Shown here one piece after another: positions 51,309 through 59,669 of a DNA stretch of 64,000 bases (the stretch's first letter is position 1; each line of letters starts with the position of its first letter). Under the pieces are notes generated by a model that was not told the origin of the DNA, made no database searches, and saw only the letters and a list, made by a program, of their open reading frames with translations. Both the position numbers and the translations under genes were made by a program. Location: the NCBI RefSeq assembly GCF_046614695.1, contig NZ_JBKKHQ010000013.1, positions 292,530 through 356,529 of the forward strand. Reading direction: 5' to 3'. This DNA comes from Pokkaliibacter sp046614695. GTDB taxonomy: Bacteria; Pseudomonadota; Gammaproteobacteria; Pseudomonadales; Balneatricaceae.

Positions 51309-52718
51309 ATGTCCAAGCAGCAGATCGGCGTTATCGGTATGGCCGTGATGGGCCGTAATCTTGCCCTTAACATCGAAAGCCGTGGCTATTCTGTCTCGAT
51401 CTTCAACCGTTCAGCGGAAAAGACTGACGAAGTCATTGCCGACAACCCCGACAAGCAGCTGGTTCCTTTCTATGACCTGAAAGAGTTCGTGGATTCTCTG
51501 GAAAAGCCCCGTCGTATTCTGCTGATGGTTCAGGCCGGTACGGCCACTGACAAAACCATCGAATCCCTGAAGCCCTTCCTCGATAAAGGCGACATCCTGA
51601 TCGACGGCGGCAACACCTTCTTCAAAGACACGATTCGTCGTAACAAGGAATTGTCCGAGGAAGGCTTTAACTTCATCGGTACCGGTGTTTCCGGCGGTGA
51701 GGAAGGCGCCCTGAAAGGCCCGTCCATCATGCCTGGTGGTCAGCGTGAAGCCTACGAAATGGTGGCGCCGATTCTGGAAAAAATCGCTGCCCGTGCAGAC
51801 GATGAAGCCTGTGTGGCCTACATCGGTCCGGATGGTGCCGGCCACTACGTGAAGATGGTTCACAACGGCATCGAATACGGTGACATGCAGCTGATCGCTG
51901 AAGCCTACGCGCTGCTGAAACACGCACTGGGTCTGAGCAACCAGGAACTGGCTGACACTTTCGCTGAGTGGAACAAGGGCGAGCTGTCCAGCTACCTGAT
52001 CGAAATCACTGCGGATATCTTCACCAAGAAAGATGAAAACGGCATCGAGCTGATCGACGTTATCCTTGATGAAGCTGCCAACAAAGGCACCGGCAAGTGG
52101 ACCAGCCAGAGCGCGCTGGATCTGGGCGAGCCTCTGAGCCTGATCACCGAATCCGTCTTTGCCCGCTACCTGTCTTCCCTGAAGACTCAGCGTGTTGCGG
52201 CTTCCAAGGTACTGAGCGGCCCCAGCAACGATGGCATCGCGGCAGACAAGAAAGCTGAATTCGTTGAGAAAGTGCGTCGTGCGCTGTACCTGGGCAAGAT
52301 CGTGTCTTACGCACAGGGCTTCTCACAGATGCGTGCGGTGTCCGACGAGCACGAATGGAACCTGAACTACGGCGAAATCGCGCGTATCTTCCGTGCTGGC
52401 TGCATCATCCGCGCCCAGTTCCTGCAGAAGATCACCGATGCCTACAACGACACGCCTGATCTGGCCAACCTGTTGCTGGCGCCGTACTTCAAGCAGGCCG
52501 CTGACGAGTATCAGGCAGCACTGCGTGACGTGGTGGCCTTTGCTGTGCAGAACGGTATTCCTGTGCCTACCCTGTCCGCGGCGATTGCCTACTACGACAG
52601 CTACCGTTCAGAAGTTCTGCCTGCCAACCTGATTCAGGCGCAGCGTGACTACTTCGGTGCGCACACCTACAAGCGTACTGACAAGGAAGGCGTCTTCCAC
52701 ACTGAGTGGCTGAGCTAA
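51309..52718 (+). CDS. gnd: 6-phosphogluconate dehydrogenase, decarboxylating
   Basis: A 469-residue enzyme of the oxidative pentose phosphate pathway making ribulose-5-phosphate, CO2 and NADPH. The NADP site is IGVIGMAVMGRNLALNIESR, the phosphate-binding arginine-containing stretch is IFNRSAEKTDEV, and the active site has GPDGAGHYVKMVHNGIEYGD (catalytic lysine, with HN and glutamate following). The C-terminal tail RTDKEGVFHTEWL is canonical. Length matches E. coli Gnd (468). No zwf or pgl is adjacent. Two terminators follow. Confidence 0.97.
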   Translation: MSKQQIGVIGMAVMGRNLALNIESRGYSVSIFNRSAEKTDEVIADNPDKQLVPFYDLKEFVDSLEKPRRILLMVQAGTATDKTIESLKPFLDKGDILIDGGNTFFKDTIRRNKELSEEGFNFIGTGVSGGEEGALKGPSIMPGGQREAYEMVAPILEKIAARADDEACVAYIGPDGAGHYVKMVHNGIEYGDMQLIAEAYALLKHALGLSNQELADTFAEWNKGELSSYLIEITADIFTKKDENGIELIDVILDEAANKGTGKWTSQSALDLGEPLSLITESVFARYLSSLKTQRVAASKVLSGPSNDGIAADKKAEFVEKVRRALYLGKIVSYAQGFSQMRAVSDEHEWNLNYGEIARIFRAGCIIRAQFLQKITDAYNDTPDLANLLLAPYFKQAADEYQAALRDVVAFAVQNGIPVPTLSAAIAYYDSYRSEVLPANLIQAQRDYFGAHTYKRTDKEGVFHTEWLS

Positions 52719-52731
52719 TTCCCCACAGGAT

Positions 52732-52760
52732 AACAGTCGCCTGTTCCGGCGGCTGTTTTG
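52732..52760 (+). terminator. First terminator after gnd
   Basis: Stem AACAGTCGCC / GGCGGCTGTT with loop TGTTCC and TTTT. Confidence 0.65.
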
Positions 52761-52785
52761 CGAAATGAAAAAGCGGTATGAAATG

Positions 52786-52815
52786 AAAAACGCCTGCAAT
52801 TGCAGGCGTTTTTTT
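52786..52815. terminator. Second, bidirectional terminator
   Basis: Nearly perfect 28-base palindrome AAAAACGCCTGCAA / TTGCAGGCGTTTTT. It serves gnd and the convergent ankyrin gene. Confidence 0.85.
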
Positions 52816-52835
52816 ATGGGTCATTACCGCGCACT

Positions 52836-53408
52836 TCAGCTGGCCGGAGCCTTGGCCTTGTCCTCGGCATCCTTGAGCAGATACATGATCCGCAGGCGCG
52901 TGACATCAGGCCGGGTTTGCTGAAAGCCTGTGGCGACCTGCAAAGGCGTATGGCCATCTTCATCCGTTACCAGTGGATTGGCGCCCTGATCCAGCAGGAA
53001 GCGTACCCGTGGCAGATCGTTGTAATAAATGGCGGCCTGTAGCGGCGTCACTGCAAGGGTTCTGTCTTCGACACTGTGGTGGTTAATACTTTCCACCGAC
53101 AGGCCCTGGCGGATCAGAAAAGCGGCCACCTTATATTTCATCGGGCTGTCGCCATTGAGGATAGAGTCCAACCCACCACCGTCAGTCAGCAGCTGAATAT
53201 CCGCCGGCGTGCTGCGAAAACTGCGCAGGTACGAAAAGCACACGGACGCCGGATACAGCGCCGAACCACCACCTTCCTTGCTGGCGCTGGTTTGATTGAC
53301 GCTGCATTGTGCCAGGGTTTCGGTATCCATCGAGCCTAAACCATAGGCCCAGGCACAGGGAAGAACGATGACCAGTGCCAGCACCAGTCCGCCCACCAGT
53401 TTCTTCAT
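52836..53408 (-). CDS. Exported ankyrin-repeat protein
   Basis: A 190-residue protein with a signal peptide (MKKLVGGLVLALVIVLPCAWA, cleaved before YGLGSM). The mature part has two cysteines (AQCSVN and ASVCFS) that could form a disulfide. It then carries ankyrin-type repeats: MKYKVAAFLIRQGLSVESINH, then TPLQAAIYYNDLPRVRFLLDQ with GANPLVTDEDGHTPLQVA. A periplasmic protein-interaction role is likely; the partner is unknown. It lies 70 bases downstream of the GST gene on the same strand. Confidence 0.8.
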   Translation of the reverse strand: MKKLVGGLVLALVIVLPCAWAYGLGSMDTETLAQCSVNQTSASKEGGGSALYPASVCFSYLRSFRSTPADIQLLTDGGGLDSILNGDSPMKYKVAAFLIRQGLSVESINHHSVEDRTLAVTPLQAAIYYNDLPRVRFLLDQGANPLVTDEDGHTPLQVATGFQQTRPDVTRLRIMYLLKDAEDKAKAPAS

Positions 53409-53461
53409 TAATAAAATTCCTTTTTGGACGTGGCCGTGAAGTGGCTCAATTCGCAGAGCTG

Positions 53462-53493
53462 CTCAATTGGGCTAGTTCTCAATTGGGATAGTT
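53462..53493. repeat. Tandem 16-base duplication at the 3' end of the GST gene
   Basis: CTCAATTGGGCTAGTT (53462-53477) is followed directly by CTCAATTGGGATAGTT (53478-53493), 15 of 16 bases equal. The right copy contains the stop codon and last codons (NYPN) of the GST gene; the left copy is downstream of the stop. Confidence 0.85.
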
Positions 53494-54183
53494 AAAGTGC
53501 TCGCGCAGAATACGGTCAGACCAGGCCAGCAGATTCGGGAAGCCTTGTAGCACCTGTTTGGATGGAATGCCAAGCGGGTCGCGGGCCATGTTGGCAATGA
53601 CGCCAAAGCAGCTGGCATCGTAGCGGCTCGGTTTATCACCAAAAAGATAGGGTTTATCCCCCAGTACATCGCTCAGGCAGGTCAGATCCTGCAGCAGACG
53701 GCTGCGACGCTCCGGCATGATCAGGCGGCCAACACCATGTGCCCAGCAATCACGCTTAACACGGAACTGATAGAGCGCGGCCAGTACCGGACGAATCATC
53801 CAGGGGACTGAAGTAAAGAAAGCTTCGCGACTGCGAGGCCAGGTGACTGGCACCAGCCAGCGGTCATACATCAGCATCCACGACAGGGAATAGTCCGCCA
53901 TACGCGCCAGCAAGTGGCCAGTGGTCTGCTGCTCCGGGGTAAGGACCTGCAAACGATCAGGCGCTGCCATTTCCGTCAGGGTATCCAGAATGGTTTCTGA
54001 TTCGGGCACCACGGTGCCGTCATGCTCGATAAAAGGCAGCTTGCCACGAGGGCCACGGTAGGAAGCCGTGTGGCGAATCTCAAAAGGAATACCGGCCATG
54101 CGGATAAAGGCCTCGACCTTGAGACAGTACGGACTGGCATTGGGCAGGCCGAGCATGGCGGGAAACTGATGCAGAACAACCAT
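53479..54183 (-). CDS. Glutathione S-transferase family protein (metaxin/Fax-like)
   Basis: A 234-residue protein with a thioredoxin-like N-terminal domain (VVLHQFPAMLGLPNASPYCLKVEAF, then RGKLPFIEHDGTVVPESETIL) and an all-helical C-terminal domain (segment DKPYLFGDKPSRYDASCFGVIANMA). The CLKVE and PFIEHDG features place it in the metaxin/failed-axon-connections type of GST-like proteins rather than classical GSTs. Enzymatic activity is not certain. No signal peptide. It is divergent from the M20 hydrolase gene. Confidence 0.82.
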   Translation of the reverse strand: MVVLHQFPAMLGLPNASPYCLKVEAFIRMAGIPFEIRHTASYRGPRGKLPFIEHDGTVVPESETILDTLTEMAAPDRLQVLTPEQQTTGHLLARMADYSLSWMLMYDRWLVPVTWPRSREAFFTSVPWMIRPVLAALYQFRVKRDCWAHGVGRLIMPERRSRLLQDLTCLSDVLGDKPYLFGDKPSRYDASCFGVIANMARDPLGIPSKQVLQGFPNLLAWSDRILREHFNYPN

Positions 54184-54392
54184 GGGGTGATTCAGGCTCC
54201 GGGATGAACGGGCAAGACGTCCGTATTACAAAAATCCGGTCGCCTATGGAATAGCTGCTCTGGCAGAGACAGCGTATAACTAGCAAGACTACCACAGGCT
54301 GGCTGACAGGGGAGTGACAGGCCATTTCGACGCGGGTCGAAATCGAGGTTTTTCCCTTCCGCCACTGAAGTTTTCCAACGATGGAGCCCGTT

Positions 54393-55628
54393 ATGACCGA
54401 TTACAGCGCCTTTACCCCCTATCTTGAATGGCTGGACAGCCAGCAGGATGCCATGGTCGAGGATCTGATTCGGGTAGCGAACATCAACTCTGGCAGCTAT
54501 CACACAGAAGGTGTGAACCGGGTGGCTGAAGCCTTTGCCGAGCTGGCCGCAGGTCTGGGTGGCGAGGTTAGCTGGCATGAGATGCCCGCGCAGGAAGTGA
54601 TCAGTAATCAGGGGCAGAAAGAACACAAGCCGTTGGGCCGCGCCCTGCAAATTTCCAAACGTCCCGAGGCACCGGTACGTGTGCTGCTCTGCGGCCATCT
54701 GGATACCGTCTTCCCTAAGGACTCAGGCTTTCAGCAAGTGCGCTGGCTGGACGACAAGACCCTGAACGGCCCCGGTGTGGCGGATCTCAAAGGCGGTCTG
54801 ATTCTGATGCTGCGTGCCTTGCAGGCCTTCGAGAACAGCCCTTTCGCTGATCAGATTGGCTGGGACATTCTCTTTAACCCGGATGAGGAAATCGGCTCGC
54901 CCGGCTCCAGTACCCTGTTCCCGGCACTGGCAGCGCAGAACCATGTGGGCCTCTTGTACGAGCCTGCCTACGCTGACGGTAATCTGGCCGGCGAGCGCAA
55001 AGGCAGCGGTAATTTCTCCGTGGTCGTGCGTGGCCGTGCGGCTCATGCCGGACGCGAACATCATCTGGGGCGCAATGCCATTCGCGCGCTGGCGGATTTC
55101 ACCTCGGCGCTGGATGATCTCAACGGCCAACGTCAGGGCGTTACCATCAACCCCGGTTTTGTGCAGGGTGGCGGCCCGGTCAATATCGTCCCTGAGCTGG
55201 CGATCATGAAGTTCAACATCCGCCTTGAGCGCCCGGAAGATGAAGCCTGGTGTCTTGAGCATATTCAGCATCTGCAGAACGATATCAATAGCCGTGATGG
55301 CCTGTCGCTGGAAGTGCACGGCGGGTTTGGCCGTAAGCCCAAGGTGTTGTCTCCGGCGAATCAGCGTCTTGCCTCTTTGATCCGAGAATGCGGCGAGAAT
55401 CTGGGGCTGGCACTGGAGTTCAAACCCACCGGCGGCTGCTGTGATGGCAATAATTTCGCGGCCTGTGGCCTGCCCAATATCGATACGCTGGGGATCGTGG
55501 GCGGCAAGATTCACTCCCACGAGGAGTACTGTCTGGTCGATAGCCTGAGCGAGCGCGCCAAGCTGACGGCCCTGATTCTGTTCCGACTGGCCACCGACAC
55601 TGATCGGGACTGGCTGAAGCGCAGCTAA
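54393..55628 (+). CDS. M20-family metallohydrolase, candidate N-succinylglutamate desuccinylase
   Basis: A 411-residue zinc amidohydrolase of the M20 (ArgE/DapE/CPG2) family. Metal ligands are visible: HxD in LLCGHLDTVF, the bridging Asp in GPGVADLKGG, the catalytic Glu pair in NPDEEIGSPGS, and the last His in KIHSHEEYCLV. A dimerisation domain is inserted (about 190-310). ATG 54393, with GGAG upstream, is preferred over ATG 54381. It ends 11 bases before astA, so it is probably cotranscribed. The family cleaves N-acyl amino acids, and with no astE nearby this gene could supply the final desuccinylase step; that is inference. Confidence 0.8.
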   Translation: MTDYSAFTPYLEWLDSQQDAMVEDLIRVANINSGSYHTEGVNRVAEAFAELAAGLGGEVSWHEMPAQEVISNQGQKEHKPLGRALQISKRPEAPVRVLLCGHLDTVFPKDSGFQQVRWLDDKTLNGPGVADLKGGLILMLRALQAFENSPFADQIGWDILFNPDEEIGSPGSSTLFPALAAQNHVGLLYEPAYADGNLAGERKGSGNFSVVVRGRAAHAGREHHLGRNAIRALADFTSALDDLNGQRQGVTINPGFVQGGGPVNIVPELAIMKFNIRLERPEDEAWCLEHIQHLQNDINSRDGLSLEVHGGFGRKPKVLSPANQRLASLIRECGENLGLALEFKPTGGCCDGNNFAACGLPNIDTLGIVGGKIHSHEEYCLVDSLSERAKLTALILFRLATDTDRDWLKRS

Positions 55629-55639
55629 GGAGCTGATCC

Positions 55640-56671
55640 ATGTATCTGGTTCGACCTATCGAACATGCCGACCTGCCGGCATTGGAGCAACTGGCGGCGA
55701 TGGCGCCTGTGGGCACGACCACGCTGCCGAAAGACCGTGATGCCCTGAGCGATATGATTGGCGCCAGCCGTCTGGCCTTTCAGAAAGCGGTGGAGCACCC
55801 CGGCGCAGAGCGCTATTTCTTTGTGATCTGTGATGCCGAGAGTGGTCAGGTGCACGGTATTTCCGGTCTGGAAGCGGCGGTTGGCATTCGTGGCCCGTTT
55901 TATTCCTACCGTGAGGATAGTGTGGTGCACGCTTCGGGTGACCTGCATATCCACAACCGCATTCCGGCGCTGCATTTGTGTCAGGACTACACCGGCGCGA
56001 CGCTGGTATCGACGCTGTTTGCCGAAGCTTCCATCCATCAGCAAGGTCTGCTGCCGCTGTTGTCTCTGGCGCGTTTCAGCTTTATGGCCGCCTTCCGTGA
56101 GCGCTTTGCCAGCACGGTGATTTCCGAGATTCGCGGAGTGGTCGATGAAGATGGCAGCTCGCCCTTCTGGGAAAGCCTCGGTCGTCACTTCTTCTCCATG
56201 GATTTTGCCCGCGCCGACCGCCTGACCAGCGTCACCAACAAGGCCTTTATCGCCGATCTGATGCCGCGCTATCCGGTGTATGTGCCGCTTCTGAGCGATG
56301 CCGCGCAGGATGTGCTGGGTGTGCCCCATGACGATGCCATGAAGCCGTACCAGATTCTGGAAAACGAAGGTTTCCGCCCACAGGGCTACATCGACATTTT
56401 TGATGGCGGCCCGACCCTGGAATGCCAGGCCCGGCAGATCCGTACCCTGAAGGAAAGCGATAGCGCCGAGGTCGTCATCGGTGAACCTGCGGCGGGTCAG
56501 CCGCTGCTGATCAGCAATGGCGAGCTGCAGCAATTCCGCTGTCTGGCACTGGAGACCGCCGTCAGGGACGGCAAGGTCACGTTGAGTCAGGCTGCCTGCG
56601 ATGCGCTGGGTGTCAGTGCCGGGCAACGCGTCCGGCTCTCTCCCATGGCCGGCGGCTGGGTTCACCCCTGA
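55640..56671 (+). CDS. astA: Arginine N-succinyltransferase
   Basis: A 343-residue enzyme that starts the AST pathway by succinylating L-arginine from succinyl-CoA. The N-terminus MYLVRPIEHADLPALEQLA, the GTTTLPKDRD segment, CQDYTGATLVSTLFAE and ISEIRGVVDEDGSSPFWESLG are typical of AstA/AruF/AruG. Only one subunit gene is present, unlike the paired aruF-aruG of P. aeruginosa. It is 11 bases after the M20 gene and 98 bases before astD. Confidence 0.95.
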   Translation: MYLVRPIEHADLPALEQLAAMAPVGTTTLPKDRDALSDMIGASRLAFQKAVEHPGAERYFFVICDAESGQVHGISGLEAAVGIRGPFYSYREDSVVHASGDLHIHNRIPALHLCQDYTGATLVSTLFAEASIHQQGLLPLLSLARFSFMAAFRERFASTVISEIRGVVDEDGSSPFWESLGRHFFSMDFARADRLTSVTNKAFIADLMPRYPVYVPLLSDAAQDVLGVPHDDAMKPYQILENEGFRPQGYIDIFDGGPTLECQARQIRTLKESDSAEVVIGEPAAGQPLLISNGELQQFRCLALETAVRDGKVTLSQAACDALGVSAGQRVRLSPMAGGWVHP

Positions 56672-56769
56672 GCCACACAGTAAACCCTCATTTCTGCAGA
56701 GCACGATGCTCTGCCAACGGCCGTCAGTGCCAGAGCGCTGAGCCGATACGACAAGATTCAGGAGCAGTT

Positions 56770-58236
56770 ATGCAAGGTCAACATTACATCAACGGCCAGT
56801 GGCTGGCAGGTGAAGGACAATCGCTGGTATCCACCAACCCCGGCAATGGTGAACTGGTCTGGCAGGCACTGACCGCCACACCTGCACAGGTGGATCAGGC
56901 GCTGTCAGCCGCTCGCGCGGCATTTCCGGCCTGGGCGCTGACAGCTCTGGCAGACCGTCAGGCGATCCTGCAGGCGTACAAGACCAAACTGGAAGACAAT
57001 AAGGAAGCGCTGGGCCGTCTGATTGCCGAGGAAACCGGCAAGCCTCTGTGGGAAGCGCGCACTGAAGCGCAGGCGATGATCGGCAAGGTCGGGATTTCCC
57101 TGCAAGCCTATGATGAGCGTACCGGCACGAAAGAATCTGCCGCCCCCGGTGGCAAAGCGGTACTGCGCCATCGTCCCCACGGTGTGGTGGCGGTATTCGG
57201 CCCCTATAACTTCCCCGGGCATCTGCCGAATGGCCATATCGTGCCTGCGATTCTGGCTGGTAATACCGTGGTCTTTAAACCCAGCGAGCAAACCCCTGCC
57301 GTCGCTGAAATGATGGTGCGCCTGTGGGAAGCGGCAGGCCTGCCTGCCGGTGTGCTGAATCTGGTGCAGGGCGAGAAGGAAACCGGCATTGCACTGGCCA
57401 GTAATGATGAGCTGGACGGCTTGTTCTTTACCGGCTCCTCCGGTACGGGTCACCTGCTGCACAAACAATTTGCCGGTAAGCCCGGCAAGATTCTGGCGCT
57501 GGAAATGGGCGGTAATAACCCGCTGATTCTGGGTCAGACCGAGAAGCTGGACGAAGCCGTGCACGAAACACTGCAATCGGCTTTCATCACCAGCGGCCAG
57601 CGTTGCACCTGTGCCCGTCGTCTTATCGTGCCGACCGGTGAGCGTGGTGATCTCTTCCTCGAGAAGCTGATCGCGGCCATGGCCAAGATTCGTATCGGCG
57701 CCTGGGATGCTGAAGAGCAACCCTTTATGGGCAGTCTGATCAGTGAAGCGGCGGCGGATGTGATCCTCAAGGCCCAGGCCACTCTGCTGGCCAAAGGCGC
57801 CCATTCGCTGGTCGAAACCAAAAAGCTGACCGCCGGAACCGGCTATTTGACCCCCGGCCTGATTGATGTGACCGAGGTCACCGATCTGCCCGATGAAGAA
57901 CACTTCGGCCCGCTGCTGAAAGTGATTCGTGTGCAGGATCTGGACGAGGCCATCGCGGTGGCCAACAACACCAGCTACGGCCTCTCGGCTGGCATCCTTT
58001 GCGATAGCTACGAGGAGTACGAATACTTCCTGCTGCGCTCGCGGGCGGGCATTGTGAACTGGAATCGCCAGACCACGGGGGCGGCGTCCAACCAGCCCTT
58101 CGGCGGTATTGGCGCCTCCGGTAATCACCGCGCCAGCGCCTACTACGCGGCGGATTACTGCGCTTACCCGGTGGCTTCCATTGAGGTGGACAGCCTGAGC
58201 CTGCCTGAAAGCTACAGCCCAGGCCTGATGCTGTAA
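56770..58236 (+). CDS. astD: N-succinylglutamate 5-semialdehyde dehydrogenase
   Basis: A 488-residue aldehyde dehydrogenase oxidising succinylglutamate semialdehyde with NAD+. The conserved asparagine lies in FGPYNFPGHLPNGHI, the NAD glycine motif is FFTGSSGTGHLL, the general-base glutamate is in ALEMGGNNPLI, and the catalytic cysteine is in TSGQRCTCARRL. The start QGQHYINGQWLAGEGQ is typical of AstD. AGGAGCAG precedes ATG. It lies between astA and astB. Confidence 0.96.
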   Translation: MQGQHYINGQWLAGEGQSLVSTNPGNGELVWQALTATPAQVDQALSAARAAFPAWALTALADRQAILQAYKTKLEDNKEALGRLIAEETGKPLWEARTEAQAMIGKVGISLQAYDERTGTKESAAPGGKAVLRHRPHGVVAVFGPYNFPGHLPNGHIVPAILAGNTVVFKPSEQTPAVAEMMVRLWEAAGLPAGVLNLVQGEKETGIALASNDELDGLFFTGSSGTGHLLHKQFAGKPGKILALEMGGNNPLILGQTEKLDEAVHETLQSAFITSGQRCTCARRLIVPTGERGDLFLEKLIAAMAKIRIGAWDAEEQPFMGSLISEAAADVILKAQATLLAKGAHSLVETKKLTAGTGYLTPGLIDVTEVTDLPDEEHFGPLLKVIRVQDLDEAIAVANNTSYGLSAGILCDSYEEYEYFLLRSRAGIVNWNRQTTGAASNQPFGGIGASGNHRASAYYAADYCAYPVASIEVDSLSLPESYSPGLML

Positions 58237-58267
58237 GTTGCCCACCCACCTGATTGCGGAGAACGCC

Positions 58268-59605
58268 ATGAAAGCTTTGGAAGCCAATTTCGACGGCCTG
58301 GTTGGGCCAACCCATAACTATGCTGGCCTGTCCTTTGGCAACGTTGCCTCCATGGGCAATGAGGCCGCGCCTTCCAACCCGAAGGAAGCGGCCAAACAGG
58401 GCCTGATGAAAATGAAGTCGCTGGCCGACCTTGGCATGCTGCAGGGCGTGCTGGCGCCGCAGGAACGTCCGGATGTGCATACCCTGCGCAAGCTTGGCTT
58501 TACCGGTTCGGATGCACAGGTGCTGATGCAGGCGGCGAAACAGGCACCGAAAGTGCTGGCGGCAGTGAGTTCAGCCTCCAGCATGTGGACCGCCAATGCC
58601 GCCACGGTATCGCCCAGTGCGGATACTGAGGATGGCCGCGTGCATTTCACCCCCGCCAATCTGGTGAACAAGTTTCACCGCGCCATCGAGCATCCGGTCA
58701 CGGGTAACATTCTGCAGGCCATGTTTGCGGATGAGCAGCACTTCGCCCACCATCCGGCGCTGCCCGCGGTGGATCACTTTGGCGATGAAGGCGCGGCGAA
58801 CCACACCCGCTTTGCCCAGTCCTACGGCGAACAGGGCGTGGAGTTCTTCGTGTTTGGCAAGTACGCCTTTGATTCCAGCAAGGTCGCCCCTACCCGCTTC
58901 CCTGCCCGTCATACCTTTGAAGCGTCTGAAGCGGTGGCCCGTCTGCACGGTCTGAACCCGGCCAAGGTGGTGTACGCCCAGCAGAATCCGGCGGTGATTG
59001 ATGCCGGTGTGTTCCACAACGATGTTATCGCGGTGGGCAACCTCAACGTCTCCTTCTACCATCAGGAAGCTTTCCTCAACACCGCAGAGGTAAACCGTCA
59101 GCTGAGTGAGGCCATGGGCGGTGGTGATTTCCACTTTATCGAAGTGCCCACGGCAGAAGTACCGGTGCTGGATGCCGTGAAGTCCTACCTCTTTAACTCC
59201 CAGCTGATTGCCCTGCCGACCGGCGGTATGGCGATTGTGGTGCCGGAAGAATGCCGCAAGACGCCGACGGTCTGGGCTTACCTTAACAAGCTGGTGACCC
59301 TGAACACGCCGATTCGCGAAGTGAAGGTCTTTAACCTGACCCAGTCCATGAGCAATGGTGGCGGCCCGGCTTGCCTGCGTCTGCGTGTGGTACTGAACGA
59401 GGCCGAACAGCAAGCGGTGAACCCCGGCGTGTGGATGAACGATACCCTGTTCAACCGTCTGAACCTGTGGGTCGATAACCACTACCGCGACCGTCTGATC
59501 GAGGCTGACCTTGCGGATCCGCAACTGCTGATCGAATCCCGCTCAGCGCTGGATGAGCTGACGCAGATTCTGAAACTGGGTTCGGTTTACCCGTTCCAGC
59601 GTTAA
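58268..59605 (+). CDS. astB: N-succinylarginine dihydrolase
   Basis: A 445-residue enzyme of the amidinotransferase/dihydrolase fold that converts N2-succinylarginine to N2-succinylornithine, CO2 and 2 NH3. The N-terminal NFDGLVGPTHNYAGLSFGN, the NLSFYHQEAFLN region and the catalytic cysteine C369 in GGGPACLRLRV are visible. GGAG at 58258-58261 supports ATG 58268 over the upstream in-frame TTG. It follows astD by 31 bases and ends the operon. Confidence 0.96.
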   Translation: MKALEANFDGLVGPTHNYAGLSFGNVASMGNEAAPSNPKEAAKQGLMKMKSLADLGMLQGVLAPQERPDVHTLRKLGFTGSDAQVLMQAAKQAPKVLAAVSSASSMWTANAATVSPSADTEDGRVHFTPANLVNKFHRAIEHPVTGNILQAMFADEQHFAHHPALPAVDHFGDEGAANHTRFAQSYGEQGVEFFVFGKYAFDSSKVAPTRFPARHTFEASEAVARLHGLNPAKVVYAQQNPAVIDAGVFHNDVIAVGNLNVSFYHQEAFLNTAEVNRQLSEAMGGGDFHFIEVPTAEVPVLDAVKSYLFNSQLIALPTGGMAIVVPEECRKTPTVWAYLNKLVTLNTPIREVKVFNLTQSMSNGGGPACLRLRVVLNEAEQQAVNPGVWMNDTLFNRLNLWVDNHYRDRLIEADLADPQLLIESRSALDELTQILKLGSVYPFQR

Positions 59606-59617
59606 TTGACCGATAAA

Positions 59618-59646
59618 GAAAAAGCCCGCATGTGCGGGCTTTTTTG
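59618..59646. terminator. Bidirectional terminator after astB
   Basis: Stem AAAGCCCGCA / TGCGGGCTTT with a T-run. It is shared with the convergent aminotransferase gene. Confidence 0.88.
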
Positions 59647-59669
59647 TTGATATGGGCCGTATTAGCGCC

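Noticed and set aside
56905..58287. A 460-codon open frame antisense to astD.
   Set aside because: The plus strand encodes a complete aldehyde dehydrogenase with all catalytic motifs; the antisense frame has no recognisable domains and is a by-product of the codon bias of astD.
58571..59524. A 317-codon antisense frame over astB.
   Set aside because: Same reasoning: astB is intact on the plus strand and the antisense product has no family features.
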